Part shown: positions 1 to 7,172 of the stretch, in pieces
Position numbering within the stretch: position 1 is the stretch's first letter
How the letters are laid out: every line of letters starts with the position of its first letter
DNA from: CAZLFQ01 sp964625465
GTDB taxonomy: Bacteria; Pseudomonadota; Alphaproteobacteria; Rickettsiales; Midichloriaceae
Direction of reading: 5' to 3'
Assembly (NCBI GenBank): GCA_964625465.1
Contig: CAZVFD010000009.1
Coordinates: 1 to 52,657 of the forward strand
Length of the DNA stretch: 52,657 nt
Notes under the pieces: model-generated
What the model was told of the DNA's origin: nothing
Databases searched by the model: none
The model's input: only the letters and a program-made list of their open reading frames with translations
Program-made: the position numbers and the translations under genes

Positions 1-702
1 TTCTAATCGATCTGAAAAAGTTGCTAAAAGAATTTTATTAGGTGTCAGCCCCAAAAACAATTCTAAATCATTTGTCTTTGCAACAATATGGAATGCATTT
101 TCTGAATTCACATCCTGTTTAGCAGCCCTGCAAAAAGCACGAATTTTTTCTTGCTCAGATACAATTTTCGCAACTTTTGGGTAATCTTTGTTATCACATG
201 CCTGCCAATACTCAGCCAATACATCTCGCTGTACAACATTGGTTTTTGTTGGGCGTGCGGCTAGCGCGGGCTTAACTGCCGAAACTGTGGTTATAGAAGC
301 CTGAAGTACTTTAGGTGCAACAGTTGAAGCTTTAATTTGAGCATTAAGATTGATTCTAACTTGCTTTAAAACCTGATCACTAACCGCATTTCTAAGCTCT
401 CTAAGGGCCTGCCTCTGGCTGTCGGCTTTTTTCATCAATTCTGCTGCGACTGCCTTTAATTCCAAAGCACGACTTCTAGCTTCACTCAGAGTTCGCACCT
501 TATCTCTGGCTTGTTCCAATGTTAAAGCTGGAACTGGCGATGCTTGGATATTTAAACTCGATCCAGAAAGAACTGTTAAACCTCCGGAACCAGAGCCTAC
601 AGCCATCGCACCAACACTGTTTCTGGCACGTTTTGGTTCTGATAAATTAGCAAGCATCAAAGCTGCATCATTTTCAATTGCCGAATATTCTCTTTTTTTC
701 AT
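1..702 (-). CDS. Putative ankyrin-type protein, 3' part outside window
   Basis: An open frame runs from ATG at 702 off the left edge, giving 234 codons with no stop. AAAGGG lies just upstream of the ATG. Residues 1-60 are Ser/Gly/Ala-rich and look disordered. Residues 60-125 form a charged Ala/Leu/Arg-rich helix, possibly coiled coil. The visible end contains NAFHIVAKTNDLELFLGL, which resembles the helix pair of an ankyrin repeat, so the missing part may be an ankyrin array. A TTAA-N7-TTAA box lies about 70 bases upstream. The gene may belong with the two large effector-like genes at the right end of the window. No family is firmly recognised; the ankyrin and effector roles are inferences. 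Confidence 0.7.
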   Translation of the reverse strand, partial: MKKREYSAIENDAALMLANLSEPKRARNSVGAMAVGSGSGGLTVLSGSSLNIQASPVPALTLEQARDKVRTLSEARSRALELKAVAAELMKKADSQRQALRELRNAVSDQVLKQVRINLNAQIKASTVAPKVLQASITTVSAVKPALAARPTKTNVVQRDVLAEYWQACDNKDYPKVAKIVSEQEKIRAFCRAAKQDVNSENAFHIVAKTNDLELFLGLTPNKILLATFSDRLE

Positions 703-769
703 AAAAACCCTTTTATTCTTCAAGTTCAAAACATACATCACAAAACATCCTTACTTAAGCGAAGTTTTA

Positions 770-795
770 TTAAGCTTTTATTAAATAATTTTTAA
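770..795 (-). promoter_or_regulatory. CtrA-like TTAA-N7-TTAA box(es)
   Basis: Three TTAA tetramers are spaced by exactly 7 bases (770-784 and 781-795), about 70 bases upstream of the ATG at 702. TTAA-N7-TTAA is the known alphaproteobacterial CtrA site. The DNA here is very AT-rich, so chance occurrence is possible; the claim rests on similar boxes before other effector-like genes. Confidence 0.35.
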
Positions 796-836
796 ATTAA
801 AACAAACTTTGGCTTTTATATATTGAATCACTTGAA

Positions 837-2042
837 TCACATAGCCATTTGCAATTGATTGTTACGTCCCAAGGCAGCCGCGTTGGCTATAATCCGCACC
901 GACTCTAGCTGCTCTTCTAAATACATATGACAAATTCCCACCTTGCGAAAATGCGTTAAGGCATCTAGCACAATCAAAAGGTATGGGTCAATGTCTGTGA
1001 ATACCGCCCCTTGAATTTCTCCGTTCTTAGTCCAAGTAACTCTATTCTTACGATTTGGCGGTAGCCACTCTAACTTTAAAACCTCGCCAGAATCATATTC
1101 AATTGTATAATGCAGATTGTTTTCTGCGGCATATTTTCCAACCTCAAAATCAAATTCAGCACCATCCATTTTTCCTGTAACTCTTGCATGATCTTCTGCT
1201 GTTGGCCAATTTCCCAAATTTTTGAAAGACTGATCAGCCTGATCAAATCTTTTCAATTCACAAGTCTCTGGATTTATATCTTGCATTCCTATTAGTTGAC
1301 TTATGTTAAACAGCCGCGTCATCATGTCTCTCATAACTCCACCGCCTTGCTTGGGATCTTTTAACCAAGGCCTATGGTCAGTTGTACCACCAGCCCCAGA
1401 AGCTTTCTGTATATATCTTCCAGTTATTTTTGTTATTTTTCCATTTATCATCGGAGTGTTATTTTTTATAGATTCCGCTATTTTTCCAGCAGGGTCATTT
1501 TCAATATTAACTGCATCCATAAACGGCATTTTAACCCCACCTGCAAGCGCTATGAAAGATCGCGCCATCATATGATTAAAATCAATCCAATAAGTAGGTT
1601 GGGTACTTTTATCCATCACACTTCTTAACCTATCCACCTCACCTGCTAGACAAGCTGGCTTTTCGACCACTACAGGATTGCCTCTTTTTGTAAAATACTC
1701 TGTTTGATCAACATGAAATTTATTTGGAGACAATATAAATACTGGAATGCCCTCTGGCATCAACCCCATTTCTCCAAGTCTTTCTTCCCCAAAATTATTT
1801 TTAACTTCAGTATTAGGTTCGTAAAGGAAAACCTTTATTCCCAAATGCTTCAGTGCAGGGCCTATCATTTTTTGATAGACCTCACCTGCCCCAACAACTC
1901 CAACTTTCTTGTCTGGAAACAAGTTTTGTAATTGTGATGAGTATCTTCCAACCATTGTGTTGTCAGGTGCTGCTGTTAGATCAACTTGTGCATTAAGCTC
2001 CAGAGAATGAAGTTTTAAATATTCAGCTGTTGGTGAAAGCAT
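837..2042 (-). CDS. Gfo/Idh/MocA family oxidoreductase
   Basis: A 401-residue NAD(P)-dependent sugar- or cyclitol-type dehydrogenase-like protein. The N-terminal Rossmann fold has VGVVGAGEVYQ (about 47-57) for the dinucleotide. The family EKP motif is at 127-129 and the C-terminal domain has the GGGVMRD segment near 233-239, typical of the substrate face of this family. The first 40 residues precede the usual start of the Rossmann strand. The substrate cannot be read from sequence. ATG at 2042 has a weak AGG about 9 bases upstream. The next gene upstream on the same strand, a membrane protein, ends 64 bases away, so co-transcription is possible. Family assignment is confident; role is unknown. 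Confidence 0.8.
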   Translation of the reverse strand: MLSPTAEYLKLHSLELNAQVDLTAAPDNTMVGRYSSQLQNLFPDKKVGVVGAGEVYQKMIGPALKHLGIKVFLYEPNTEVKNNFGEERLGEMGLMPEGIPVFILSPNKFHVDQTEYFTKRGNPVVVEKPACLAGEVDRLRSVMDKSTQPTYWIDFNHMMARSFIALAGGVKMPFMDAVNIENDPAGKIAESIKNNTPMINGKITKITGRYIQKASGAGGTTDHRPWLKDPKQGGGVMRDMMTRLFNISQLIGMQDINPETCELKRFDQADQSFKNLGNWPTAEDHARVTGKMDGAEFDFEVGKYAAENNLHYTIEYDSGEVLKLEWLPPNRKNRVTWTKNGEIQGAVFTDIDPYLLIVLDALTHFRKVGICHMYLEEQLESVRIIANAAALGRNNQLQMAM

Positions 2043-2106
2043 ATGAAAAACCTAATTGGTTTGATTTCAAAAATGCTAAGTGGATTTTAAAACCTGTCAA
2101 ATGTAA

Positions 2107-2631
2107 TTATTTTTTCTTTAACAAATATACAGCAACGGAACCAATAGCTAACGAGGAGACTAATGCAAATGATAAGAAGATCATGCTTCCCAGTGCATCT
2201 AACGCATCTAGTCGAGAAAGACCTGCAGCTATTTTATTTTCTCGGATTTTTTCCATATAGTCAAAAAAGAATTGAAGCAAAGAGAAGGTTATAAAATAAG
2301 AAGTTAAAGCAATGTTGCCTTGCTCATTAAATAGGCCTTTATAGATCTTAGAGCTGACAATTAATACGCCAAGCAGTAGATATAAAATTTCAAATGAGGT
2401 ATTGAAACCTATAGACGCTATTTTTTCTATTCCTGCCGCTATAAATAATAACGGGAATGTAACTAAACTCCCAACTAGCCCTATTATACCCAAGATGGGA
2501 CCCACTTTTGACATTATTGCCATTATGGTAGAGTCATCGGTCACATCACCAGCTGCGATTCGCCCAAGCTGTAATAAACATATAACAAAAAATATCCCGC
2601 AAATGTATAGTGCTTGTCTGTTAAATACCAT
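2107..2631 (-). CDS. Small multi-pass membrane protein, unknown
   Basis: The 174-residue protein has about five hydrophobic segments (near 6-26, 45-66, 80-96, 105-125, 148-170) and a basic end (LLKKK). A soluble charged loop lies at about 126-145. AGGG precedes the ATG at 2631 by about 9 bases. It is not recognised as a member of a named family. It lies between the Gfo/Idh oxidoreductase gene and the DJ-1/PfpI gene, all on the minus strand, so it could be part of a short transcript. No function is proposed. Confidence 0.65.
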   Translation of the reverse strand: MVFNRQALYICGIFFVICLLQLGRIAAGDVTDDSTIMAIMSKVGPILGIIGLVGSLVTFPLLFIAAGIEKIASIGFNTSFEILYLLLGVLIVSSKIYKGLFNEQGNIALTSYFITFSLLQFFFDYMEKIRENKIAAGLSRLDALDALGSMIFLSFALVSSLAIGSVAVYLLKKK

Positions 2632-2721
2632 CTTGAGCCCTAAGGTTCCTAGTGGACTTCAGTGTATAGGTTTCATTTATATTGGCAAGAAATGAAATGC
2701 CAATCCAACACTTGACTAGAT

Positions 2722-3351
2722 CTATGATGCAATAGCATCAGTGAGAGAGTGCCCTGGTAAATAAGGGGAAATATTCCTTAGCATCCTTTCCACATATTCT
2801 TCTTTTTCTCCAACAGGAGCTACATAATGAATTGCTTCTATCGCAGCCTCGATACCTTCTAAACGAGCAATAATAAAAGCAGCTAAATATTGAGAGGCAA
2901 AGCAACCACCCGCTGTGGCGATATTATTGTGAGCGAAGAAAGGTTGATTGAGAATATCAACTCCCGCCTCTTGCACCCAGGGTTTTGTTGTCAGATCGGT
3001 GCAAGCAGGAATTCCTTGAAGCAATCCTAATTTTGCCAAAACCAAAGTGCCAGAGCACTGCGCAGCCAAAATTTGTTTCGATGGGTTCAATCTAAGTCTA
3101 TTCATTAAATCTGGATTTTTGACAACCTCACGTGTTAGTATTCCACTACCCACAATAATGGCATTAGCATTACAGGATTCTTCGAGTGTTATCTGTGATT
3201 CGATTACGACACCATTCATTGAATGAACTCTATTCGTAGGACAGGCAATAGAAACACGCCAATCTGGCTTCTTGACTCTGTTAAGAATACCTAAAGCAAT
3301 GAGAGAGTCTAGCTCGTTATAGCCTTCGAAAGTGAGTATAGCTGTATGCAT
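2722..3351 (-). CDS. DJ-1/PfpI family protein
   Basis: The 209-residue protein has the flavodoxin-like DJ-1/PfpI fold. A nucleophile-elbow cysteine is in AAQCSGT (Cys99), and an N-terminal acidic residue in the YNELD segment (Glu13) matches the conserved Glu that contacts the reactive Cys. AGGCFASQYLAA near 146-157 fits the region after the elbow. Members act as glyoxalases, chaperone or deglycase-like stress proteins, or AraC-type sensor domains. No DNA-binding domain is present here. AGGGG lies a few bases before the ATG at 3351. tRNA-Leu sits just upstream on the same strand. Family is well supported; the exact reaction is not known. Confidence 0.8.
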   Translation of the reverse strand: MHTAILTFEGYNELDSLIALGILNRVKKPDWRVSIACPTNRVHSMNGVVIESQITLEESCNANAIIVGSGILTREVVKNPDLMNRLRLNPSKQILAAQCSGTLVLAKLGLLQGIPACTDLTTKPWVQEAGVDILNQPFFAHNNIATAGGCFASQYLAAFIIARLEGIEAAIEAIHYVAPVGEKEEYVERMLRNISPYLPGHSLTDAIAS

Positions 3352-3368
3352 AAAACCCCTTTATAATA

Positions 3369-3455
3369 TGGTGCCCTCGGTCGGAATCGAACCGACACAT
3401 CCGTGAAGATACCGGATTTTGAGTCCGGCGCGTCTACCAGTTCCACCACAAGGGC
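3369..3455 (-). tRNA. tRNA-Leu (anticodon CAA)
   Basis: The 87-base cloverleaf reads GCCCTTG (acceptor), TGGTAGACGCG (D arm), a CCGGA/TCCGG anticodon stem with loop CTCAAAA (anticodon CAA at 3419-3421), a class II variable arm, and a GTCGG/CCGAC T stem with TTCGATT loop. The 3' end is CGAGGGC, discriminator A, then an encoded CCA. The long variable arm and A73 agree with leucine identity; it reads UUG codons. Confidence 0.96.
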
Positions 3456-3540
3456 ACGTGCGGCAATTAATACAGGGTTTTAATTGTGATTTCAAGATTT
3501 AGTTTGTGCGTGCACTTATTCTTATCGATTCGAAGAATTC

Positions 3541-3675
3541 GTTAATATGTGCTCGAATTTGCTTTTCTTAAGATGCTGAAATAAATTCAGCATGACAGTA
3601 ATGTAGAGACATCGTCATCCCGAATTTATTTCGGGATCCAACTTTAAAAAATTCGCCCCCAACGCACATATTAAC
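3541..3675. repeat. Intergenic element with 12-bp terminal inverted repeats
   Basis: GTTAATATGTGC (3541-3552) is the exact reverse complement of 3664-3675. The flanking bases also pair loosely (GAAGAA outside, CGAATT inside). Inside are two short near-palindromes: 3573-3593 (ATGCTGAAA core) and 3617-3637 (ATCCCGAA core). A related end pair, with matching base changes, brackets the PIF1-like gene (5421-5432 and 7058-7069). It looks like a small repeat family, possibly MITE-like. Confidence 0.6.
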
Positions 3676-3709
3676 TACTTCTTCTCATACGACAATTACA
3701 GAACTAATT

Positions 3710-4519
3710 TCAGCTCATCGCCCAACTGCGTTCTTGTCTTGCAACTTTATTCGCTCTTTTTTCTTCTAGATCTTTTATCAACTTATCTGAAAGTTCTTTG
3801 GCTTGCATTGCAGCTTCTTCAAATGTTTTACAAATTTTCGCTCCATTTGCTGTGGCTGCGGAATCCATCATCAAATTATCCACTCCACCAAAAGCTTCTA
3901 TCATATTGTTATCGCTTTTAGCACGCATAACTCCTTTTTCATCAGTGTAAGTATTAGCATTTCCACCGTAAATTTGATTAATTACCCTATCTTCAAATTT
4001 CTCTGTACTAGCAGAATAACCGAGAATTATAACTCTGCCTGGATTCATCCTTTTCATCACTTCAAAAGCACCCATCTCAAAGGCAGTACCTGTATCCATA
4101 GATGGCCCATGAAAAGGGTTCATATTAGCTATAATTACGGCGACATTTCCATTTTTCTCACAGTCAATAATCATTTTCATATTTGCTTCGAATATCAACC
4201 TAGATGCAACTCTTGGGTCGTTAAATGCTTCTTTCGGTATCTCATTATCAAAAGGAAAATGACCTACCATACCAAGAGTTTCTAAAAGTTTTTTGTTATC
4301 ATTCCCTATTTTTATTGCATCTTGATAAAACACATCTTGGCCTGCTATGTATACATGCACTTCTGGCCTTTTAAAATCTTCTGAATTTACCCCTCCTTTT
4401 ACTTGCTCCACCCAACTATTCGAGTTTGACGAAGCAGATTGCTCTGCTTGAATATCTCTTAAACTTACTTTTGTCCGTTCTTGAGCTGCCCAAGGTTTTT
4501 GATTTGGGTTGTTTTGCAT
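3710..4519 (-). CDS. Nucleoside 2-deoxyribosyltransferase-like protein
   Basis: The 269-residue protein has a Rossmann-like NDT core at about 53-190: VHVYIAGQDVF at the first strand and MDTGTAFEMGAF at 141-152, where Glu148 matches the catalytic glutamate of the NDT family and Asp142 the ribose-binding acid. Family enzymes exchange bases between deoxynucleosides or hydrolyse nucleotides, in purine/pyrimidine salvage. The first 50 residues are polar and probably disordered, with KPWAAQERTKVSLRDIQAEQ-like spacing (8-27) absent from ordinary NDTs. A charged helix closes the protein. AGGTG precedes the ATG at 4519. It is divergent from folP across a 103-base gap holding both promoters. Substrate is unknown. 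Confidence 0.75.
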   Translation of the reverse strand: MQNNPNQKPWAAQERTKVSLRDIQAEQSASSNSNSWVEQVKGGVNSEDFKRPEVHVYIAGQDVFYQDAIKIGNDNKKLLETLGMVGHFPFDNEIPKEAFNDPRVASRLIFEANMKMIIDCEKNGNVAVIIANMNPFHGPSMDTGTAFEMGAFEVMKRMNPGRVIILGYSASTEKFEDRVINQIYGGNANTYTDEKGVMRAKSDNNMIEAFGGVDNLMMDSAATANGAKICKTFEEAAMQAKELSDKLIKDLEEKRANKVARQERSWAMS

Positions 4520-4622
4520 ACTACACCTACATTAATTTTGCTTTTAAACGTTTAAAATTAATACAGACTATATTATTCTTTTCAACACTAAAATTTGGCA
4601 TTATATTTGGCCGAAAAACTCT

Positions 4623-5390
4623 ATGACAAAAATTGTAGGCATTCTTAACTTCACACCTAATTCATTTTCACAAGATGGCAAGTTGGGCGATGTGACCGCC
4701 GCTATAAAGTATATAGAAAAGCTCTTTACAGATGGTGCAGATATTGTGGATATTGGAGCTGAAGCTACATCATACGGCGCAAAACCTTTAACATCCAATG
4801 AAGAATGGGAGAGGCTGCAGCCACTACTACTTAAAGCTCCGAGAGAAAAGGTTAGCATTGACAGTTATCATTATGAAACCATCCGCAAAGCTATAGATCT
4901 AGGTTACAACTTTATAAACGATGTTTCAGGTGGCAAAGACGAGCGCATATTAAAACTTATCGCCGCCAACCCACATGTGAAGTATGTGCTGATGCACTGC
5001 TTGGTACTCCCAGCAAACAGAGATGTAAGAATCAAAGAAGTGTCAGAAGTCTATTCGTGGGCGAAAACTAATATCGAGCGCTGCCTTGAGTTCGGCATAA
5101 ACCGCGAGCAACTTGTGTTTGACCCTGGATTAGGGTTCACAACACACCCAAAACAATCACTTGAAATCATTAAAAATTGTGAACTTTTGAAAAGGTTTGG
5201 TGTAGAAACTTATATCGGACACTCCCGCAAAACTGTGTTCGAGGAAATAACACCACTTCCACCAGCTGAGAGGGATTTAGAAACAGTTGCTGCATCTTTA
5301 TATATGTATGACAAAGTGGATTATATAAGAGTACACAATGTTGAAATGCACCGCCGCGCATTTAATGTGTGGAGTAATTTAGTGGCTTAG
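4623..5390 (+). CDS. folP: Dihydropteroate synthase, short and divergent
   Basis: This enzyme joins 6-hydroxymethyl-dihydropterin diphosphate and p-aminobenzoate in folate synthesis. The 255-residue TIM barrel shows the family motifs in order: GILNFTPNSF (6-15), DIGAEATSYGAKPL (43-56), NDVSGG (99-104), DPGLGF (167-172), GHSRK (199-203) and RVHNV (236-240). Loop 2 differs from the usual GGESTRPGA: the Arg-Pro pair is Ser50-Tyr51, and the loop 1 aspartate of TPDSF is Asn. Those loops contact the substrates, so activity or sulfonamide response may differ. No clear Shine-Dalgarno precedes the ATG. No folK, folB or folC is adjacent. Confidence 0.85.
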   Translation: MTKIVGILNFTPNSFSQDGKLGDVTAAIKYIEKLFTDGADIVDIGAEATSYGAKPLTSNEEWERLQPLLLKAPREKVSIDSYHYETIRKAIDLGYNFINDVSGGKDERILKLIAANPHVKYVLMHCLVLPANRDVRIKEVSEVYSWAKTNIERCLEFGINREQLVFDPGLGFTTHPKQSLEIIKNCELLKRFGVETYIGHSRKTVFEEITPLPPAERDLETVAASLYMYDKVDYIRVHNVEMHRRAFNVWSNLVA

Positions 5391-5420
5391 TAAATCACTT
5401 TCTTCGGATTCGAAGAATCC

Positions 5421-5432
5421 ATTAATGTGTGC
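5421..5432. repeat. Left inverted end bracketing the PIF1-like gene
   Basis: ATTAATGTGTGC is the exact reverse complement of 7058-7069, 1.6 kb away. The surrounding segment (about 5408-5443) closely matches 3529-3563, the left end of the small element near 3.6 kb. Base changes in the core are matched at both ends of each pair. Confidence 0.5.
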
Positions 5433-5520
5433 TCGAATTTGCTGAAAGACCGCTTCGCGGGCAAATTCACCCAAGTCAAGGTTATATTAATTACTTGAGA
5501 TGGTTAAACACATATTAAAA

Positions 5521-5535
5521 TTAACTTTTTATTAA
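5521..5535 (+). promoter_or_regulatory. CtrA-like TTAA-N7-TTAA box
   Basis: TTAACTTTTTATTAA has the TTAA-N7-TTAA spacing and lies 46 bases before the ATG of the helicase gene. A possible -10 (GATAAAAT, about 5543-5551) follows at promoter distance. The low complexity of the region keeps confidence modest. Confidence 0.4.
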
Positions 5536-5580
5536 TTTAAGTCAGATAAAATCGAGTCAGATAGTTACAAGTACAAACCA

Positions 5581-6876
5581 ATGACTACTAAACATTTAGA
5601 CGTAGACTTATCAGCATTTAAGAAGGTTTTTAACCACATTGACCAAGGCCTGACACCACTTTTTATAACAGGTAAAGCTGGAACTGGTAAAACCACATTA
5701 ATTAAAGAAATTTATAAAAAATATGGTTATAACCAAGTTGTGTTAGCTCCTACAGGAATTGCAGCATTACAAGCTGAAGGCCAAACAATACACTCCTTCT
5801 TTGGATTAGCTCCCGGTTTAGAAAACATAAAAGAAATAAAACCAATAAGAAATTCAGAGAAAATTCTATTAATTAAAAAGCTTGATAGGGTTATTATTGA
5901 CGAAATATCTATGGTTAGAGCTGATTTAATTGATAAAATTGATCATGTCCTCCGCACAACTAGAGAAAATAACGAATTGTTTGGAGGAGTTCAAGTTATA
6001 ATGATCGGTGATTTCTTTCAATTGCCACCAATTATTTTAAAACACGAAATACCAATCCTAGAGAATGCAGGATATAATCCTAATTCACTTTTTGCATTTG
6101 ATGCAAAATGTCTCAAACCATCAAAAGTTTTTAACATACAGTTAAACAAGATATTTAGGCAACATGACATAAATTTCATCAGTATCCTAAATGCCATCAG
6201 AAAAGGAGAAGATTTAGATTGGGCTATATCACAGTTAAATAAAAATTGTTTTAAGCTTCATGATGTAGAAAAAGTTCCTGTTTTAATAACTGGAACTAAT
6301 GCTATTGCAAATGAATATAACTCAAAAAAACTTGAAGAATTAAAGGGTCAAAAATTCTCTTATAAAGCTATCGAATCGGGAGATTTACGTTTGAAAGAGG
6401 ACCAGCTTCCAGCTCCGCATTTACTGGAACTCAAAGTTGGAGCCAGAGTTATAATGGTCAAAAACGATTCCGAGGGTCGCTGGGTTAATGGCAGCCTTGG
6501 CACTGTATGTTATTGCAATTCAAATGGAGATATCCATGTTAAACTTGATGAAGATGGTAACACCTATAATATTACTAAAGTATCATGGGAAAGATATTCG
6601 TACGAATGGAGCCATTCAGAAAATAAAATAATAAAAAAAATTGCAGGCTCCTATCAACAGATACCTATGAAGATGGCTTGGGCATTAACTGTTCATAAGG
6701 CACAAGGCTTAACTTTAGAAGATGTAAGAATAGACATTAATCAAGCTTTTGTTTCTGGTCAATTATATGTGGCATTATCAAGGGTAAAAAATATTACTGG
6801 TTTATCATTTGCTCAGCCACTCATTCATTCTAATGTTATTGTTAATAAAATTATAAAAGAAATAGTAACATTTTGA
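5581..6876 (+). CDS. PIF1-like SF1B DNA helicase
   Basis: The 431-residue ATP-dependent 5'-3' helicase has Walker A GKAGTGKT (31-38), APTGIAA (56-62), DEIS as Walker B (107-110), motif III GDFFQLPP (143-150), motif IV region IFRQHD (191-196), VHKAQG (371-376) and the VALSRVKN end motif (397-404). The PIF1 family includes RRM3, and bacterial members occur patchily, often in mobile or host-associated genomes. It resolves G-quadruplexes and stalled forks in eukaryotes; the bacterial role is less clear. The gene stands alone, with intergenic repeat ends outside it (5421-5432 and 7058-7069) and a CtrA-like box upstream. The patchy family and repeat flanks suggest acquisition by transfer, which is inference. 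Confidence 0.88.
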   Translation: MTTKHLDVDLSAFKKVFNHIDQGLTPLFITGKAGTGKTTLIKEIYKKYGYNQVVLAPTGIAALQAEGQTIHSFFGLAPGLENIKEIKPIRNSEKILLIKKLDRVIIDEISMVRADLIDKIDHVLRTTRENNELFGGVQVIMIGDFFQLPPIILKHEIPILENAGYNPNSLFAFDAKCLKPSKVFNIQLNKIFRQHDINFISILNAIRKGEDLDWAISQLNKNCFKLHDVEKVPVLITGTNAIANEYNSKKLEELKGQKFSYKAIESGDLRLKEDQLPAPHLLELKVGARVIMVKNDSEGRWVNGSLGTVCYCNSNGDIHVKLDEDGNTYNITKVSWERYSYEWSHSENKIIKKIAGSYQQIPMKMAWALTVHKAQGLTLEDVRIDINQAFVSGQLYVALSRVKNITGLSFAQPLIHSNVIVNKIIKEIVTF

Positions 6877-6910
6877 TTGCTTAAATTCTTGCCCCACAAA
6901 ACATAATTTG

Positions 6911-6964
6911 ATTCTTCACTTGCGACTAGGGGGCGAGCGTCAGCGAGAGGAGCAAGTGAAGAAT
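6911..6964. repeat. 13-bp inverted repeat hairpin
   Basis: ATTCTTCACTTGC (6911-6923) is perfectly complementary to 6952-6964, leaving a 28-base GC-richer loop (6924-6951). No T-run follows on either side, so it is not a clear Rho-independent terminator. It lies in the 296-base gap between the helicase gene and glyS, which otherwise holds only the repeat end at 7058-7069. Confidence 0.5.
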
Positions 6965-7057
6965 TAAACTTAAAGCCCGCGCTTCGCTTTTAAATAAAAA
7001 GCTCCAGGGGTGGTCGTTTTTTATTCCTTACTAACTGCAATACCTGTCGCCCCCCAC

Positions 7058-7069
7058 GCACACATTAAT
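7058..7069. repeat. Right inverted end bracketing the PIF1-like gene
   Basis: GCACACATTAAT is the exact inverse of 5421-5432. Its context, a run of C on one side and ACTTCTTCTC on the other (about 7051-7080), matches 3655-3686 at the right end of the small element near 3.6 kb. Confidence 0.5.
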
Positions 7070-7172
7070 TACTTCTTCTCTCTTGCGCATATGGTGGAAT
7101 TTAAAACTTAATTCTTCCACTTGGCTAAAGTGGCAGCTTAAGGTATATTGATTCTAAATTACGATATTTTAT

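Noticed and set aside
3456..3709. A small RNA gene between tRNA-Leu and the NDT-like gene
   Set aside because: The region holds only palindromic repeats and inverted ends; no promoter-terminator pair was seen.
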